A DNA stretch of 5,187 nucleotides from contig CADBAC010000134.1 in assembly GCA_902792495.1 (NCBI GenBank), positions 1 to 5,187 on the forward strand, read 5' to 3'. A model generated the notes under the pieces. The model searched no databases. It saw only the letters and a program-made list of their open reading frames with translations, and was not told the DNA's origin. The translations under genes and the position numbers were made by a program. The first letter of the stretch is position 1. Every line of letters begins with the position of its first letter. Below are positions 1-4,891 of this stretch, one piece after another. This DNA comes from Ruminococcus flavefaciens (GTDB lineage Bacteria > Bacillota > Clostridia > Oscillospirales > Ruminococcaceae).

Positions 1-66
1 GGCCTTGACAAGGTTGCAGATGCGCGCTATACTATACCAAATGCAGAAGATAAGGAGGCGGTATGA
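1..66 (+). CDS. 3' end of an unidentified upstream gene (partial)
   Basis: Frame 1 is open from the left edge to a TGA at 64-66 and encodes 21 residues ending in ...IPNAEDKEAV. The stop overlaps the ATG of the recombinase fragment at 63-65 in an ATGA arrangement, which is typical of translationally coupled genes in one operon. In Firmicute elements that carry large serine recombinases, two or three recombinase or accessory genes often overlap like this, so this could be the end of another element gene. The fragment is too short to assign to a family. The tight overlap is visible in the sequence; the identity is not. Confidence 0.5.
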   Translation, partial: GLDKVADARYTIPNAEDKEAV

Positions 67-392
67 TGTACGGATATAATGCGGTAGCTGTACCTAAAAA
101 TGTTGTCATTTATGCGAGAGTATCCACTGAGCACGAGGCTCAGCTCTCAGCTTTGGAGAACCAACTCGACTGGTACAAACCGTTACTGGAACAGCATCCA
201 GAATGGAAGCTTATGCGCAGTTATGTTGACGAGGGTATCACGGGAACTTCGGCAAAGAAACGTCCGCAGTTCATGCAGATGCTCAGTGATGCAAAGGACG
301 GTGACTTCAATCTGATACTTACCCGTGAGGTATCACGTTTTGCACGAAACACAGTGGACACTCTGATGAGATCACAAAAGAGCAGTTTATGA
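63..392 (+). pseudogene. Large serine recombinase, N-terminal catalytic fragment
   Basis: The fragment encodes the resolvase/invertase catalytic domain of a large serine recombinase, the enzyme that integrates and excises mobile elements through a phosphoserine-DNA intermediate. Visible motifs are YARVSTE with the nucleophile Ser21 and Arg19, the DEGITGTSAKKRPQF segment (Arg67), and TREVSRFARNTVDTL with the conserved arginines (Arg88, Arg92, Arg95). Homology stops near residue 101; the last eight residues are out-of-frame and end at TGA 390-392. A normal protein of this family is about 500 residues or more, so the recombinase domain and zinc ribbon (roughly 250-300 residues) are missing. AAGGAGG at 52-58 serves ATG 63 (4-nt gap) or ATG 66 (7-nt gap, the better spacing). 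The next fragment begins in an ATGA overlap, so both pieces could still be translated, but recombinase activity is very unlikely. Confidence 0.85.
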
Positions 393-766
393 ACATGAAG
401 TCGGAAGTCGATACGCAGATAGCTTCTTTGCAGGGGCAGATATGCGAGCTTTCGCCTATGGAGAAAGTCACAGAGACAAGTGATGTTCCCGACTACAACG
501 AGCGTATCACTCTGCTGAGATATGCTCTTGAACGGTACACTAATTTTGACTCAGACGAGGATATTCCCGAGGCAGTTATTGAAGCATTTGTAGAAAAAAT
601 TGTGGTGAACGAGAACTCCTTCGATTGGTATCTGCACTTCTCGGGCGATGACAAAACTCCGAAAACGTGCAATGTGGAGGGTGACAAAAAATCCCATAAA
701 ATCGAGCTTTTCGGGACATCGTATGCGCCTGCGTTGGTGGAGGGCTGCTCAGGCTGCAATCGCTGA
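389..766 (+). pseudogene. Large serine recombinase, C-terminal fragment
   Basis: Homologous reading actually begins in frame 2 at about 365, upstream of the ATG at 389, as DEITKEQFMNMKSEVD. This is the coiled-coil part of a large serine recombinase. It is followed by ERITLLRYALERYTNF and then IPEAVIEAFVEKIVVNENSFDWYLHF, which matches the family's usual C-terminal pattern (an '..F.ekI.V.e...' segment followed by a beta-strand). The TGA is at 764-766. The fragment is out of frame with the catalytic piece, so the two are best read as one gene with an internal deletion whose junction lies at about 353-370. ATG 389 overlaps the TGA of the first fragment, which would permit coupled translation of a 125-residue peptide. 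No function is expected for it alone, beyond possible DNA or protein interaction through the coiled coil. Confidence 0.75.
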
Positions 767-834
767 CAAGAAGTAATTCTGAAACGGAATTGAGTGAAAT
801 TCACGCAAAGTGAATAACTGAATAAAAACAATGA

Positions 835-866
835 GTCCTCACAGTTTCGGCTGTGGGGACTTTTTT
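835..866 (+). terminator. Rho-independent terminator after the recombinase remnant
   Basis: A 10-bp stem (835-844 with 851-860, one G-T pair) closes a six-base loop TTTCGG and is followed directly by six T residues at 861-866. This is a textbook intrinsic terminator. It lies 68 bp after the recombinase stop and separates the element remnant from the PadR operon. Confidence 0.9.
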
Positions 867-934
867 ATGCTCAGCGCAGGGAATTCAAAAAGCGTAAGTT
901 AGTGAACTATAACAAAATACGAGAAGAATTTGCT

Positions 935-961
935 GATATATGTTGACAGACGACATATATC
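935..961. promoter_or_regulatory. Probable PadR operator (9-bp perfect inverted repeat)
   Basis: GATATATGT at 935-943 and ACATATATC at 953-961 are perfect reverse complements separated by 9 bp. The inner ATGT...ACAT core is the half-site pattern known for PadR-family regulators. The repeat covers the -35 box and most of the -35/-10 spacer, so protein bound here would block RNA polymerase. Because it sits in front of the PadR gene itself, autorepression is the natural reading. Another copy of the half-site, GATATATC, lies at 985-992 in the leader. Confidence 0.75.
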
Positions 962-971
962 GTGATACAAT
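943..971 (+). promoter_or_regulatory. Sigma-A promoter of the PadR-DUF2812 operon
   Basis: TTGACA at 943-948 and TACAAT at 966-971 are separated by 17 bp. The -35 box is a perfect consensus and the -10 box differs at one base. Transcription should begin near 978, giving a leader of about 29 nt to the PadR start at 1007. Confidence 0.85.
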
Positions 972-1006
972 ATACTCGTAAGATGATATATCTGGAGGCG
1001 ACATAG

Positions 1007-1318
1007 ATGAAGAAAAGCGAACCTTTATCTGAAAGCTATTACTATATCCTGCTATGTCTTGCAAAAGGAGCAAATCATGGATATGGAATAATGCAGATGA
1101 CAGAAGAACTCTCAAAAGGTGATGTAAAAATCGGGTCAGGTACTATGTACGGTGCTACAAGCAATATGATGAAGAAAGGCTGGATACGGGAAATAGTATC
1201 TGACGGTGCCGGCTTTGAGCGGCGAAGACAATATCAGCTGACAGATTCCGGCAGGGATATCCTGCGTGCTGAGATCAAAAGGCTTAAAAGAATGCTTGAA
1301 AATGCAGAGGAGGTATAA
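1007..1318 (+). CDS. PadR family transcriptional regulator
   Basis: This 103-residue protein matches the short PadR (subfamily 2) type: a winged helix-turn-helix DNA-binding domain with a brief C-terminal dimerisation helix. Visible landmarks are YYYILLCLAKGANHGYGIMQ (residues 11-30, first helices), the recognition region IGSGTMYGATSNMMKKGWI (42-60), and the wing RRRQYQLTDSGRDIL (72-86). The helix IKRLKRMLENAEEV (90-103) ends the protein. GGAGG at 994-998 sits 8 nt before the ATG. PadR proteins are usually repressors that release DNA on binding a small toxic or phenolic ligand; the ligand here cannot be read from the sequence. The next gene starts 3 bp after the stop, and the pair PadR plus DUF2812 is a recurrent clostridial arrangement. 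Autoregulation is suggested by the operator at 935-961. Confidence 0.93.
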   Translation: MKKSEPLSESYYYILLCLAKGANHGYGIMQMTEELSKGDVKIGSGTMYGATSNMMKKGWIREIVSDGAGFERRRQYQLTDSGRDILRAEIKRLKRMLENAEEV

Positions 1319-1321
1319 CTT

Positions 1322-2233
1322 ATGGCAAATAAATACAAATATTCTTTCGCACTTCATTCGGCATGGAATTATCAGAACGAAGTTGAAGAAATGGATAAAT
1401 ATTCTGAAAATGGATGGCAGCTGGTAAAAGCGGCACTTTTTCACAGAAAGTACGTAAAAAATGATAAGATACGTTACCGCTATCAGCTTGATTTCCGCAG
1501 GATCGAAGATAAGGGACGCTATATCGAAACTTTTCGTGAGCAGGGCTGGGAATACGTTGATTCGACCATAAATGGCTGGCATTATTTCCGAAAGATATAT
1601 GACCCATCTCTTCCGGAAGAGGAGTATGAAATATTCACAGACCGTGAGTCATTTAATGCCATGAAGAAAAATTGGGCACGGATTGCATTGGTTATAGCTA
1701 TTTTTGGTGGCATTATGGCTTTGATTTATGGCATCAAACTGATAATGGTGCCATCTGTTCCGTTTCTTCTTTTATTTTTGACTTTTCTTATTGAATTTAG
1801 CGTTCTTTTCCGTGGAGTACTTATAATGCGTGCTAAAGAATCAAAGAGGAAAAGAAACAGGTATAGGGACAGTGTTCTTATTACTGTGTTTTTCTTGACT
1901 ATCATTCTTGGCACTTCATCCGGCATATCCCTTGCGGGTAAACGTCCGAATATTACAGTAAACAGGATACCGGAAGCAAATGAAGAATCAGTAAACAATG
2001 AGCGTTTCGGAGATTTTGAAGTAAAATATCCTGATAATTATTTTCTTGATCTTGGCATTGAATCCAAAGATCCCATGACATTTGAGGTCGTTAACGAGAA
2101 GGGTGAGGCGGTATATAAGATAACAGATACCAGCTTCCATGAAGATGATATACGGCTGAATCTGAAAAAAGGCACGTATTATTTTTCGATGTCATGCGAT
2201 ACGTACTATAATTTAAACTGTAATATTAATTGA
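1322..2233 (+). CDS. DUF2812 domain membrane protein
   Basis: This 303-residue protein begins with a cytoplasmic DUF2812 domain (about residues 1-95: FALHSAWNYQNEVEEMDKYS..GWQLVK, then YRYQLDF and FREQGWEYVDSTINGWHYFRK). Three likely transmembrane helices follow at about 119-141, 145-168 and 184-206, with the basic loop KESKRKRNRYR at 172-182 between the second and third. The positive-inside rule puts that loop and the N-terminus in the cytoplasm, which leaves the last 95 or so residues outside the cell as a beta-rich domain (FEVVNEKGEAVYKI, LKKGTYYFSMS). The domain's biochemical role is not known. DUF2812 proteins are usually found directly downstream of a PadR gene, as here, so the protein is probably the regulator's main target and perhaps its sensor or effector at the membrane. 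AGGAGG at 1308-1313 lies inside the PadR coding end, 8 nt from the start, so translation is probably coupled. Confidence 0.88.
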   Translation: MANKYKYSFALHSAWNYQNEVEEMDKYSENGWQLVKAALFHRKYVKNDKIRYRYQLDFRRIEDKGRYIETFREQGWEYVDSTINGWHYFRKIYDPSLPEEEYEIFTDRESFNAMKKNWARIALVIAIFGGIMALIYGIKLIMVPSVPFLLLFLTFLIEFSVLFRGVLIMRAKESKRKRNRYRDSVLITVFFLTIILGTSSGISLAGKRPNITVNRIPEANEESVNNERFGDFEVKYPDNYFLDLGIESKDPMTFEVVNEKGEAVYKITDTSFHEDDIRLNLKKGTYYFSMSCDTYYNLNCNIN

Positions 2234-2260
2234 TGTACAGCGTATAGTTTTATAGTATTT

Positions 2261-2325
2261 ACAGCGGATCAGCTTGACCTCCTGTTAACAGTAACAGAGG
2301 CCGATGCTGTTTCGCTGTCTTTTTT
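2261..2325 (+). terminator. Structured intrinsic terminator after the DUF2812 gene
   Basis: A nested hairpin can be drawn. ACAGCG (2261-2266) pairs with CGCTGT (2313-2318), and CAGC (2270-2273) with GCTG (2306-2309). CCT plus CTGTTA (2278-2287, one bulged C) pairs with TAACAG plus AGG (2292-2300) around an ACAG loop. Six T residues follow at 2320-2325. The T tract points to termination of plus-strand transcription; no matching tract lies on the other side for the convergent minus-strand gene. Confidence 0.7.
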
Positions 2326-2337
2326 ATTGCCTTAACT

Positions 2338-2937
2338 TCAGCGGCGCTTCGGGCGGATGTCCTGATAAAGCAGTCCGCACTTATTGCAGTACCATACAAG
2401 CTTTCCTGAGCGGTACATGGGAAGATTTATGTTTATGCTCCATTCAGGGTACTGCCTGAACATCATCACACTGCTGTCTGAGACATATGCCACAAAGGAA
2501 ATATAATGCTCCTTTGTCATTTCGTGGTCGGATGTGATGTACCATTCACCGCCGATATCCTCAATTTTCAGCTGATCTTTTTCATCAGCTTTTTTTGGTT
2601 CGGAAGCGGAAAGCTTGTTTCCGCAGCAGGTGACTGCCGTTTCGGAGGCAGCTGTGATAATGTTTCCGCAGTCTTTGCATACATAGAATTTCAGTTTTTT
2701 CATATCGCCTTTCTCACTTTCATTTTTATCGATCTCGCCTGACAGCAGGACGTTTACATCAATGCCGAAAATATCAGCCAGTGCTGACAGAAGCGACACA
2801 TCGGGGCATCCGTTTCCTCGCTCCCATTTTGACACTGCTTTGTCGCTGACATTGATACGCTCAGCAAGCTGTTTCTGAGTCATGCCAAGTTCTGTTCTGA
2901 AATGCTTTATAAGCTGACCCGTTCTTATCTGATCCAT
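2338..2937 (-). CDS. XRE-family regulator fused to a desulfoferrodoxin-like domain
   Basis: This is a 199-residue protein. Residues 6-62 form a Cro/C1-type helix-turn-helix (GMTQKQLAERINVSDKAVSKWERG at 18-41). A short linker leads to a desulforedoxin-like iron knuckle at 83-109 (FYVCKDCGNII, Cys87 and Cys90; VTCCGNKL, Cys104 and Cys105), then a superoxide-reductase-like fold at about 122-194 (SDHEMTKEHYISFVAYVSD and VWYCNKCGLLY). His138 and His144 keep the six-residue spacing of two SOR iron ligands and Cys184 fits the cysteine ligand. The positions expected to be the other two histidines appear to be Asp121 and Cys187, so the SOR centre looks degenerate. I infer a redox- or metal-sensing DNA-binding protein rather than an enzyme. 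A ribosome site AGAGGTG (complement of 2943-2949) precedes the ATG. It is divergent from the nitroreductase, which is a likely target. Confidence 0.85.
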   Translation of the reverse strand: MDQIRTGQLIKHFRTELGMTQKQLAERINVSDKAVSKWERGNGCPDVSLLSALADIFGIDVNVLLSGEIDKNESEKGDMKKLKFYVCKDCGNIITAASETAVTCCGNKLSASEPKKADEKDQLKIEDIGGEWYITSDHEMTKEHYISFVAYVSDSSVMMFRQYPEWSININLPMYRSGKLVWYCNKCGLLYQDIRPKRR

Positions 2938-2973
2938 ATTATCACCTCTGTATCATTCTTGCTTTGTGTATTC

Positions 2974-3002
2974 ATTATAGCCCATGTATCGGCTTTCGTC
3001 AA
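2974..3002 (-). promoter_or_regulatory. Sigma-A promoter of the XRE/desulfoferrodoxin-like gene
   Basis: Read on the minus strand, TTGACG (complement of 2997-3002) and a perfect TATAAT (complement of 2974-2979) are separated by 17 bp. Transcription should start near 2967, about 30 nt ahead of the ATG. Confidence 0.8.
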
Positions 3003-3034
3003 TCCACGCTCCGTAGAGTTACGGGATGATTGAC
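2998..3034. promoter_or_regulatory. Inverted repeat joining the two divergent -35 boxes (possible operator)
   Basis: GTCAATC at 2998-3004 and GATTGAC at 3028-3034 are perfect 7-bp reverse complements with 23 bp between them. Five of the seven bases in each arm belong to the -35 boxes themselves, so part of the symmetry comes from promoter consensus; the extra matching GAT/ATC is not explained that way. It could be an operator for the XRE protein acting on both genes, but this is unproven. Confidence 0.35.
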
Positions 3035-3058
3035 TTTTCGCTTTGTTGAATGTATAAT
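3030..3058 (+). promoter_or_regulatory. Sigma-A promoter of the nitroreductase-NUDIX unit
   Basis: TTGACT at 3030-3035 and a perfect TATAAT at 3053-3058 are separated by 17 bp. The start of transcription should fall near 3065, leaving a leader of only about 19 nt before ATG 3084. This promoter position rules out the upstream in-frame ATG at 3030 as the true start. Confidence 0.85.
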
Positions 3059-3068
3059 AGAAAAATGC

Positions 3069-3076
3069 GGAGGAGG
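3069..3076 (+). promoter_or_regulatory. Ribosome binding site fixing the nitroreductase start
   Basis: GGAGGAGG lies 7 nt before ATG 3084. No comparable site precedes the earlier ATG at 3030, which is inside the -35 box. Confidence 0.85.
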
Positions 3077-3083
3077 ATGTAAT

Positions 3084-3674
3084 ATGGATATTATAAACGA
3101 AAGAAGAAGCATTAGAAAATATCGGGACAAGCCTGTTGAAAAACAGCTTATTGCCGATATAATAGACGCTGGAAGAGCTGCACCTTCCGCAAAGAACAGA
3201 CAGCCGTGGAAGTACATAGTATTTGGCGGAAAAGCAAAAGAGGAAATGCTCGGTGTAATGGCTGATGGACTAAGCAGGGAAGAGAACATTTCCGCTTCTC
3301 TGCCTGAGTCGAAAGCAGGCTTACCCGATGCAAGGAACACTCTGCGGATAATGCGTGAAGCGCCTGTAATTATACTTGTACTCAATACAAACGGCACATC
3401 GCCTTTTATTCCTCTGAGTGCAGACGACAGGATAACTGAGATATGCGATACGCTTTCCATAGGCGCTTCCATACAGAATATCCTTCTTAAAGCGCAGGAG
3501 TGCGGACTTGGTACACTGTGGATAGCCAACACCTGTTTTGCGTATAAGGAACTGACGGAATACCTTGATACCGAAAGTCAGCTTGTGGGAGCAATAGCTG
3601 TGGGATATCCCGATGAAAGCTCTGTTCAGCGTCCACGCAGACCACTTGACGAAATTATGGAGTTCCGTTTCTGA
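3084..3674 (+). CDS. Nitroreductase family protein (FMN-dependent oxidoreductase)
   Basis: With the start at 3084 the protein has 196 residues, normal for the family. These flavoproteins are cytoplasmic, usually dimeric, bind FMN and use NAD(P)H to reduce nitro compounds, quinones or flavins. Visible features are the N-terminal phosphate-binding motif RRSIRKYRDKPV (residues 7-18), APSAKNRQPWKYIVF (33-47, FMN contact), ASIQNILLKAQECGLGTLWIANT (128-150, core helix plus the GLGT..I turn), and IAVGYPDE (171-178) near the C-terminus. The physiological substrate cannot be told from sequence. The gene has its own promoter, faces away from the XRE/desulfoferrodoxin-like regulator, and is followed 47 bp later by a NUDIX gene with no terminator between them, so the two probably form an operon. 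Confidence 0.92.
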   Translation: MDIINERRSIRKYRDKPVEKQLIADIIDAGRAAPSAKNRQPWKYIVFGGKAKEEMLGVMADGLSREENISASLPESKAGLPDARNTLRIMREAPVIILVLNTNGTSPFIPLSADDRITEICDTLSIGASIQNILLKAQECGLGTLWIANTCFAYKELTEYLDTESQLVGAIAVGYPDESSVQRPRRPLDEIMEFRF

Positions 3675-3708
3675 ACATGATCTTTAGTTGTTTGATTACG
3701 ATACTGAA

Positions 3709-3714
3709 AAGGAG
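3709..3714 (+). promoter_or_regulatory. Ribosome binding site fixing the NUDIX start
   Basis: AAGGAG ends 7 nt before ATG 3722. The in-frame ATG at 3677, only 3 bp after the nitroreductase stop, has no Shine-Dalgarno sequence and would add 15 residues without resemblance to NUDIX proteins. Confidence 0.8.
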
Positions 3715-3721
3715 ATATGAT

Positions 3722-4219
3722 ATGGGCTATATTCTTGAACTTCGCAGGGAACTGGGAAGCCGTCCCATAATAATGGCAGGCGCAGGAGTTATCATCATCA
3801 ACGATAAGAATGAGATACTCCTCGGAAAAAGAAAAGATAACAAATACTGGGACTATCCCGCAGGTTCGATGGAGACAGGCGAAAGCTTCGAGGAATGCGC
3901 AAGGCGTGAGGTAAAGGAAGAAACAGGCCTTGAATGCGGAAAGCTTGAATACCTTATGGATTTGTCAGGGAAGGATTCGTTTTATGAGTATCCCAACGGC
4001 GATCAGGTTTATCTTGCGTGTATACTTTATGTGTGCCGTGACTTCACGGGAACGCTGAGAGTGCAGGAGGACGAGGTGACTGAACAGGGATTTTTTCCCG
4101 TTGATGATCTGCCTCAGACTGTTCCCGAAAAGATAAAAGAGCGGATATTCGAGAAGGTACGGGAATATATAAGCTGTTCCTGTATCGCTCCGCCAATTGA
4201 CTCTATTAATAAAGTGTAA
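3722..4219 (+). CDS. NUDIX hydrolase
   Basis: The protein has 165 residues from the chosen start. It carries a perfect NUDIX box (G-x5-E-x7-RE-U-x-EE-x-G-U) at residues 48-70: Gly48, Glu54, Arg62-Glu63, Glu66-Glu67 and Gly69. The glutamates bind Mg2+ for hydrolysis of a nucleoside diphosphate linked to another group. The preceding strand IIMAGAGVIIINDKNEILLGKRK (16-38) and YWDYPAGSME (42-51) are typical of the fold; the PAG in place of the common PGG is a common variant. The later segment EDEVTEQGFFPVDDLP (116-131) is the usual 'E..e..wf..deLp' ending. The substrate is not assignable; nucleotide pool cleaning or nucleotide-sugar hydrolysis are both possible. It is probably co-transcribed with the nitroreductase. 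Confidence 0.92.
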   Translation: MGYILELRRELGSRPIIMAGAGVIIINDKNEILLGKRKDNKYWDYPAGSMETGESFEECARREVKEETGLECGKLEYLMDLSGKDSFYEYPNGDQVYLACILYVCRDFTGTLRVQEDEVTEQGFFPVDDLPQTVPEKIKERIFEKVREYISCSCIAPPIDSINKV

Positions 4220-4235
4220 AATACATAGGGATATA

Positions 4236-4264
4236 TTGAAATTAGTCCCGAAATGTTGTATAAT
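4236..4264 (+). promoter_or_regulatory. Sigma-A promoter of the Asn-rich TerD gene
   Basis: TTGAAA at 4236-4241 and a perfect TATAAT at 4259-4264 are separated by 17 bp. Transcription should start near 4271, about 35 nt before ATG 4306. No clear intrinsic terminator separates this from the NUDIX gene, so some read-through from upstream is possible. Confidence 0.8.
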
Positions 4265-4305
4265 ATGATAATAAGAATTTTGTACTCGTAAAAGGAGGGG
4301 ATATT

Positions 4306-4860
4306 ATGATCTTCAATAACGATTTCGGCGGAATGGGCGGAATGGGCGGTTTCGGCGGAAACGGCAACGGCGGAGGCTACCGCAGGGGTAATTATATAGG
4401 CGGCGGCTACGGCGGACTTGGCGCATTCGGCGGCAATCCTCTTGGAGTTCCTATGAATGTAGGCGGCTATTTTGACGGCAATTCTCTTTACGGAGGATAC
4501 GGCTCGATGAATATGCAGAATGTGGGAACTTACCTTATGCTCGAACAGCTTATGGAGCAGGGAAATCACAGCAACAGCAGCCGTGTCAACTATAACAGCA
4601 GCAATAACAACAGCTACAACAACAATAACAACGGATTCAATAATCAGAACAACAACGGCTACAACAATAACAACAACGGCTACAACAATAACAACAACGG
4701 ATTCAATAATCAGAACAACAACGGCTACAACAATAACAACGGATTCAATAACCAGAACAATAACGGCTACAACAATAACAACGGATTCAATAACCAGAAC
4801 AATAACGGCTACAACAATAACAACAACGGATTCAATAACCAGAATAACAGGATTCAATAA
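4306..4860 (+). CDS. Gly/Asn-rich N-terminal part of a TerD-family protein, frame broken
   Basis: A strong ribosome site (AAAGGAGG, 4291-4298) lies 7 nt before the ATG. The 184-residue reading frame starts with a Gly-rich stretch (residues 8-66, repeated GGM, GGF, GGY), followed by a short ordinary helix-like segment (TYLMLEQLMEQG, 75-86). Residues 94-181 are Asn-rich. In the repeat block (110-181), 47 of 72 residues are Asn, arranged as GFNNQNNNGYNNNN(N) units. The frame then runs into RIQ and TAA at 4858-4860, while the same repeat continues in frame 2 from 4850 into a TerD domain. I read this as one gene with a 1-base insertion or 2-base deletion at about 4843-4850. No signal peptide is visible. 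The composition, with regularly spaced Phe and Tyr in Asn/Gly, resembles prion-like or phase-separating domains. Its function is unknown. Confidence 0.75.
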   Translation: MIFNNDFGGMGGMGGFGGNGNGGGYRRGNYIGGGYGGLGAFGGNPLGVPMNVGGYFDGNSLYGGYGSMNMQNVGTYLMLEQLMEQGNHSNSSRVNYNSSNNNSYNNNNNGFNNQNNNGYNNNNNGYNNNNNGFNNQNNNGYNNNNGFNNQNNNGYNNNNGFNNQNNNGYNNNNNGFNNQNNRIQ

Positions 4861-4891
4861 TCAGAACAACAACGGATTCAACAATAACAAT
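4633..4891 (+). repeat. In-frame tandem repeat (42-45 bp units) encoding Asn-rich motifs
   Basis: Units beginning GGATTCAAT start at 4633, 4699, 4741, 4783, 4828, 4850 and (variant) 4874, with an extra half unit beginning GGCTAC at 4678. Full units are 42 bp, or 45 bp where one extra AAC is present. The units at 4741 and 4783 are identical over 42 bp, which points to recent duplication; the older ones differ mostly by AAT/AAC synonyms. The unit at 4828 is only 22 bp long and is where the frame changes. Every other unit is a multiple of three. Confidence 0.92.

Noticed and set aside
794..804. GTGAA-A-TTCAC palindrome after the recombinase, as a possible attachment or operator site
   Set aside because: Only five bases per arm, with no second copy that would suggest an attachment core; chance is a sufficient explanation.
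493..831. Minus-strand open frame opposite the recombinase C-terminus
   Set aside because: It is antisense to sequence with clear recombinase homology and has no supporting start signals.
1136..1607. Minus-strand open frames opposite the PadR and DUF2812 genes
   Set aside because: They lack ribosome sites and recognisable motifs and lie antisense to two well-supported genes.
3030..3083. Longer N-terminus of the nitroreductase from ATG 3030
   Set aside because: These codons overlap the -35 and -10 boxes and lack a ribosome site; the family N-terminus begins at MDIINERRS.
3677..3721. Longer N-terminus of the NUDIX hydrolase from ATG 3677
   Set aside because: There is no Shine-Dalgarno sequence, while AAGGAG is correctly placed for ATG 3722.
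4228..4249. GGGA...TCCC hairpin as a terminator after the NUDIX gene
   Set aside because: A four-base stem with a long loop, no T tract, and overlap with the -35 box of the next promoter.
4114..4857. A 247-residue minus-strand open frame rich in Val and Ile
   Set aside because: It is the antisense of the AAC/AAT-rich repeat, which reads as GTT/ATT on the other strand. It has no ribosome site or family resemblance and covers the NUDIX end and the TerD gene, both supported on the plus strand.
4840..4862. Programmed +1 ribosomal frameshift at the AAC AGG junction
   Set aside because: AGG can be a slow codon, but there is no recognisable slippery site, and AAC-decoding tRNA does not re-pair well with ACA. 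A repeat-slippage mutation explains the break more simply.
4633..4891. CRISPR array
   Set aside because: The units are contiguous coding repeats without unique spacers, and they keep the codon frame apart from one break.
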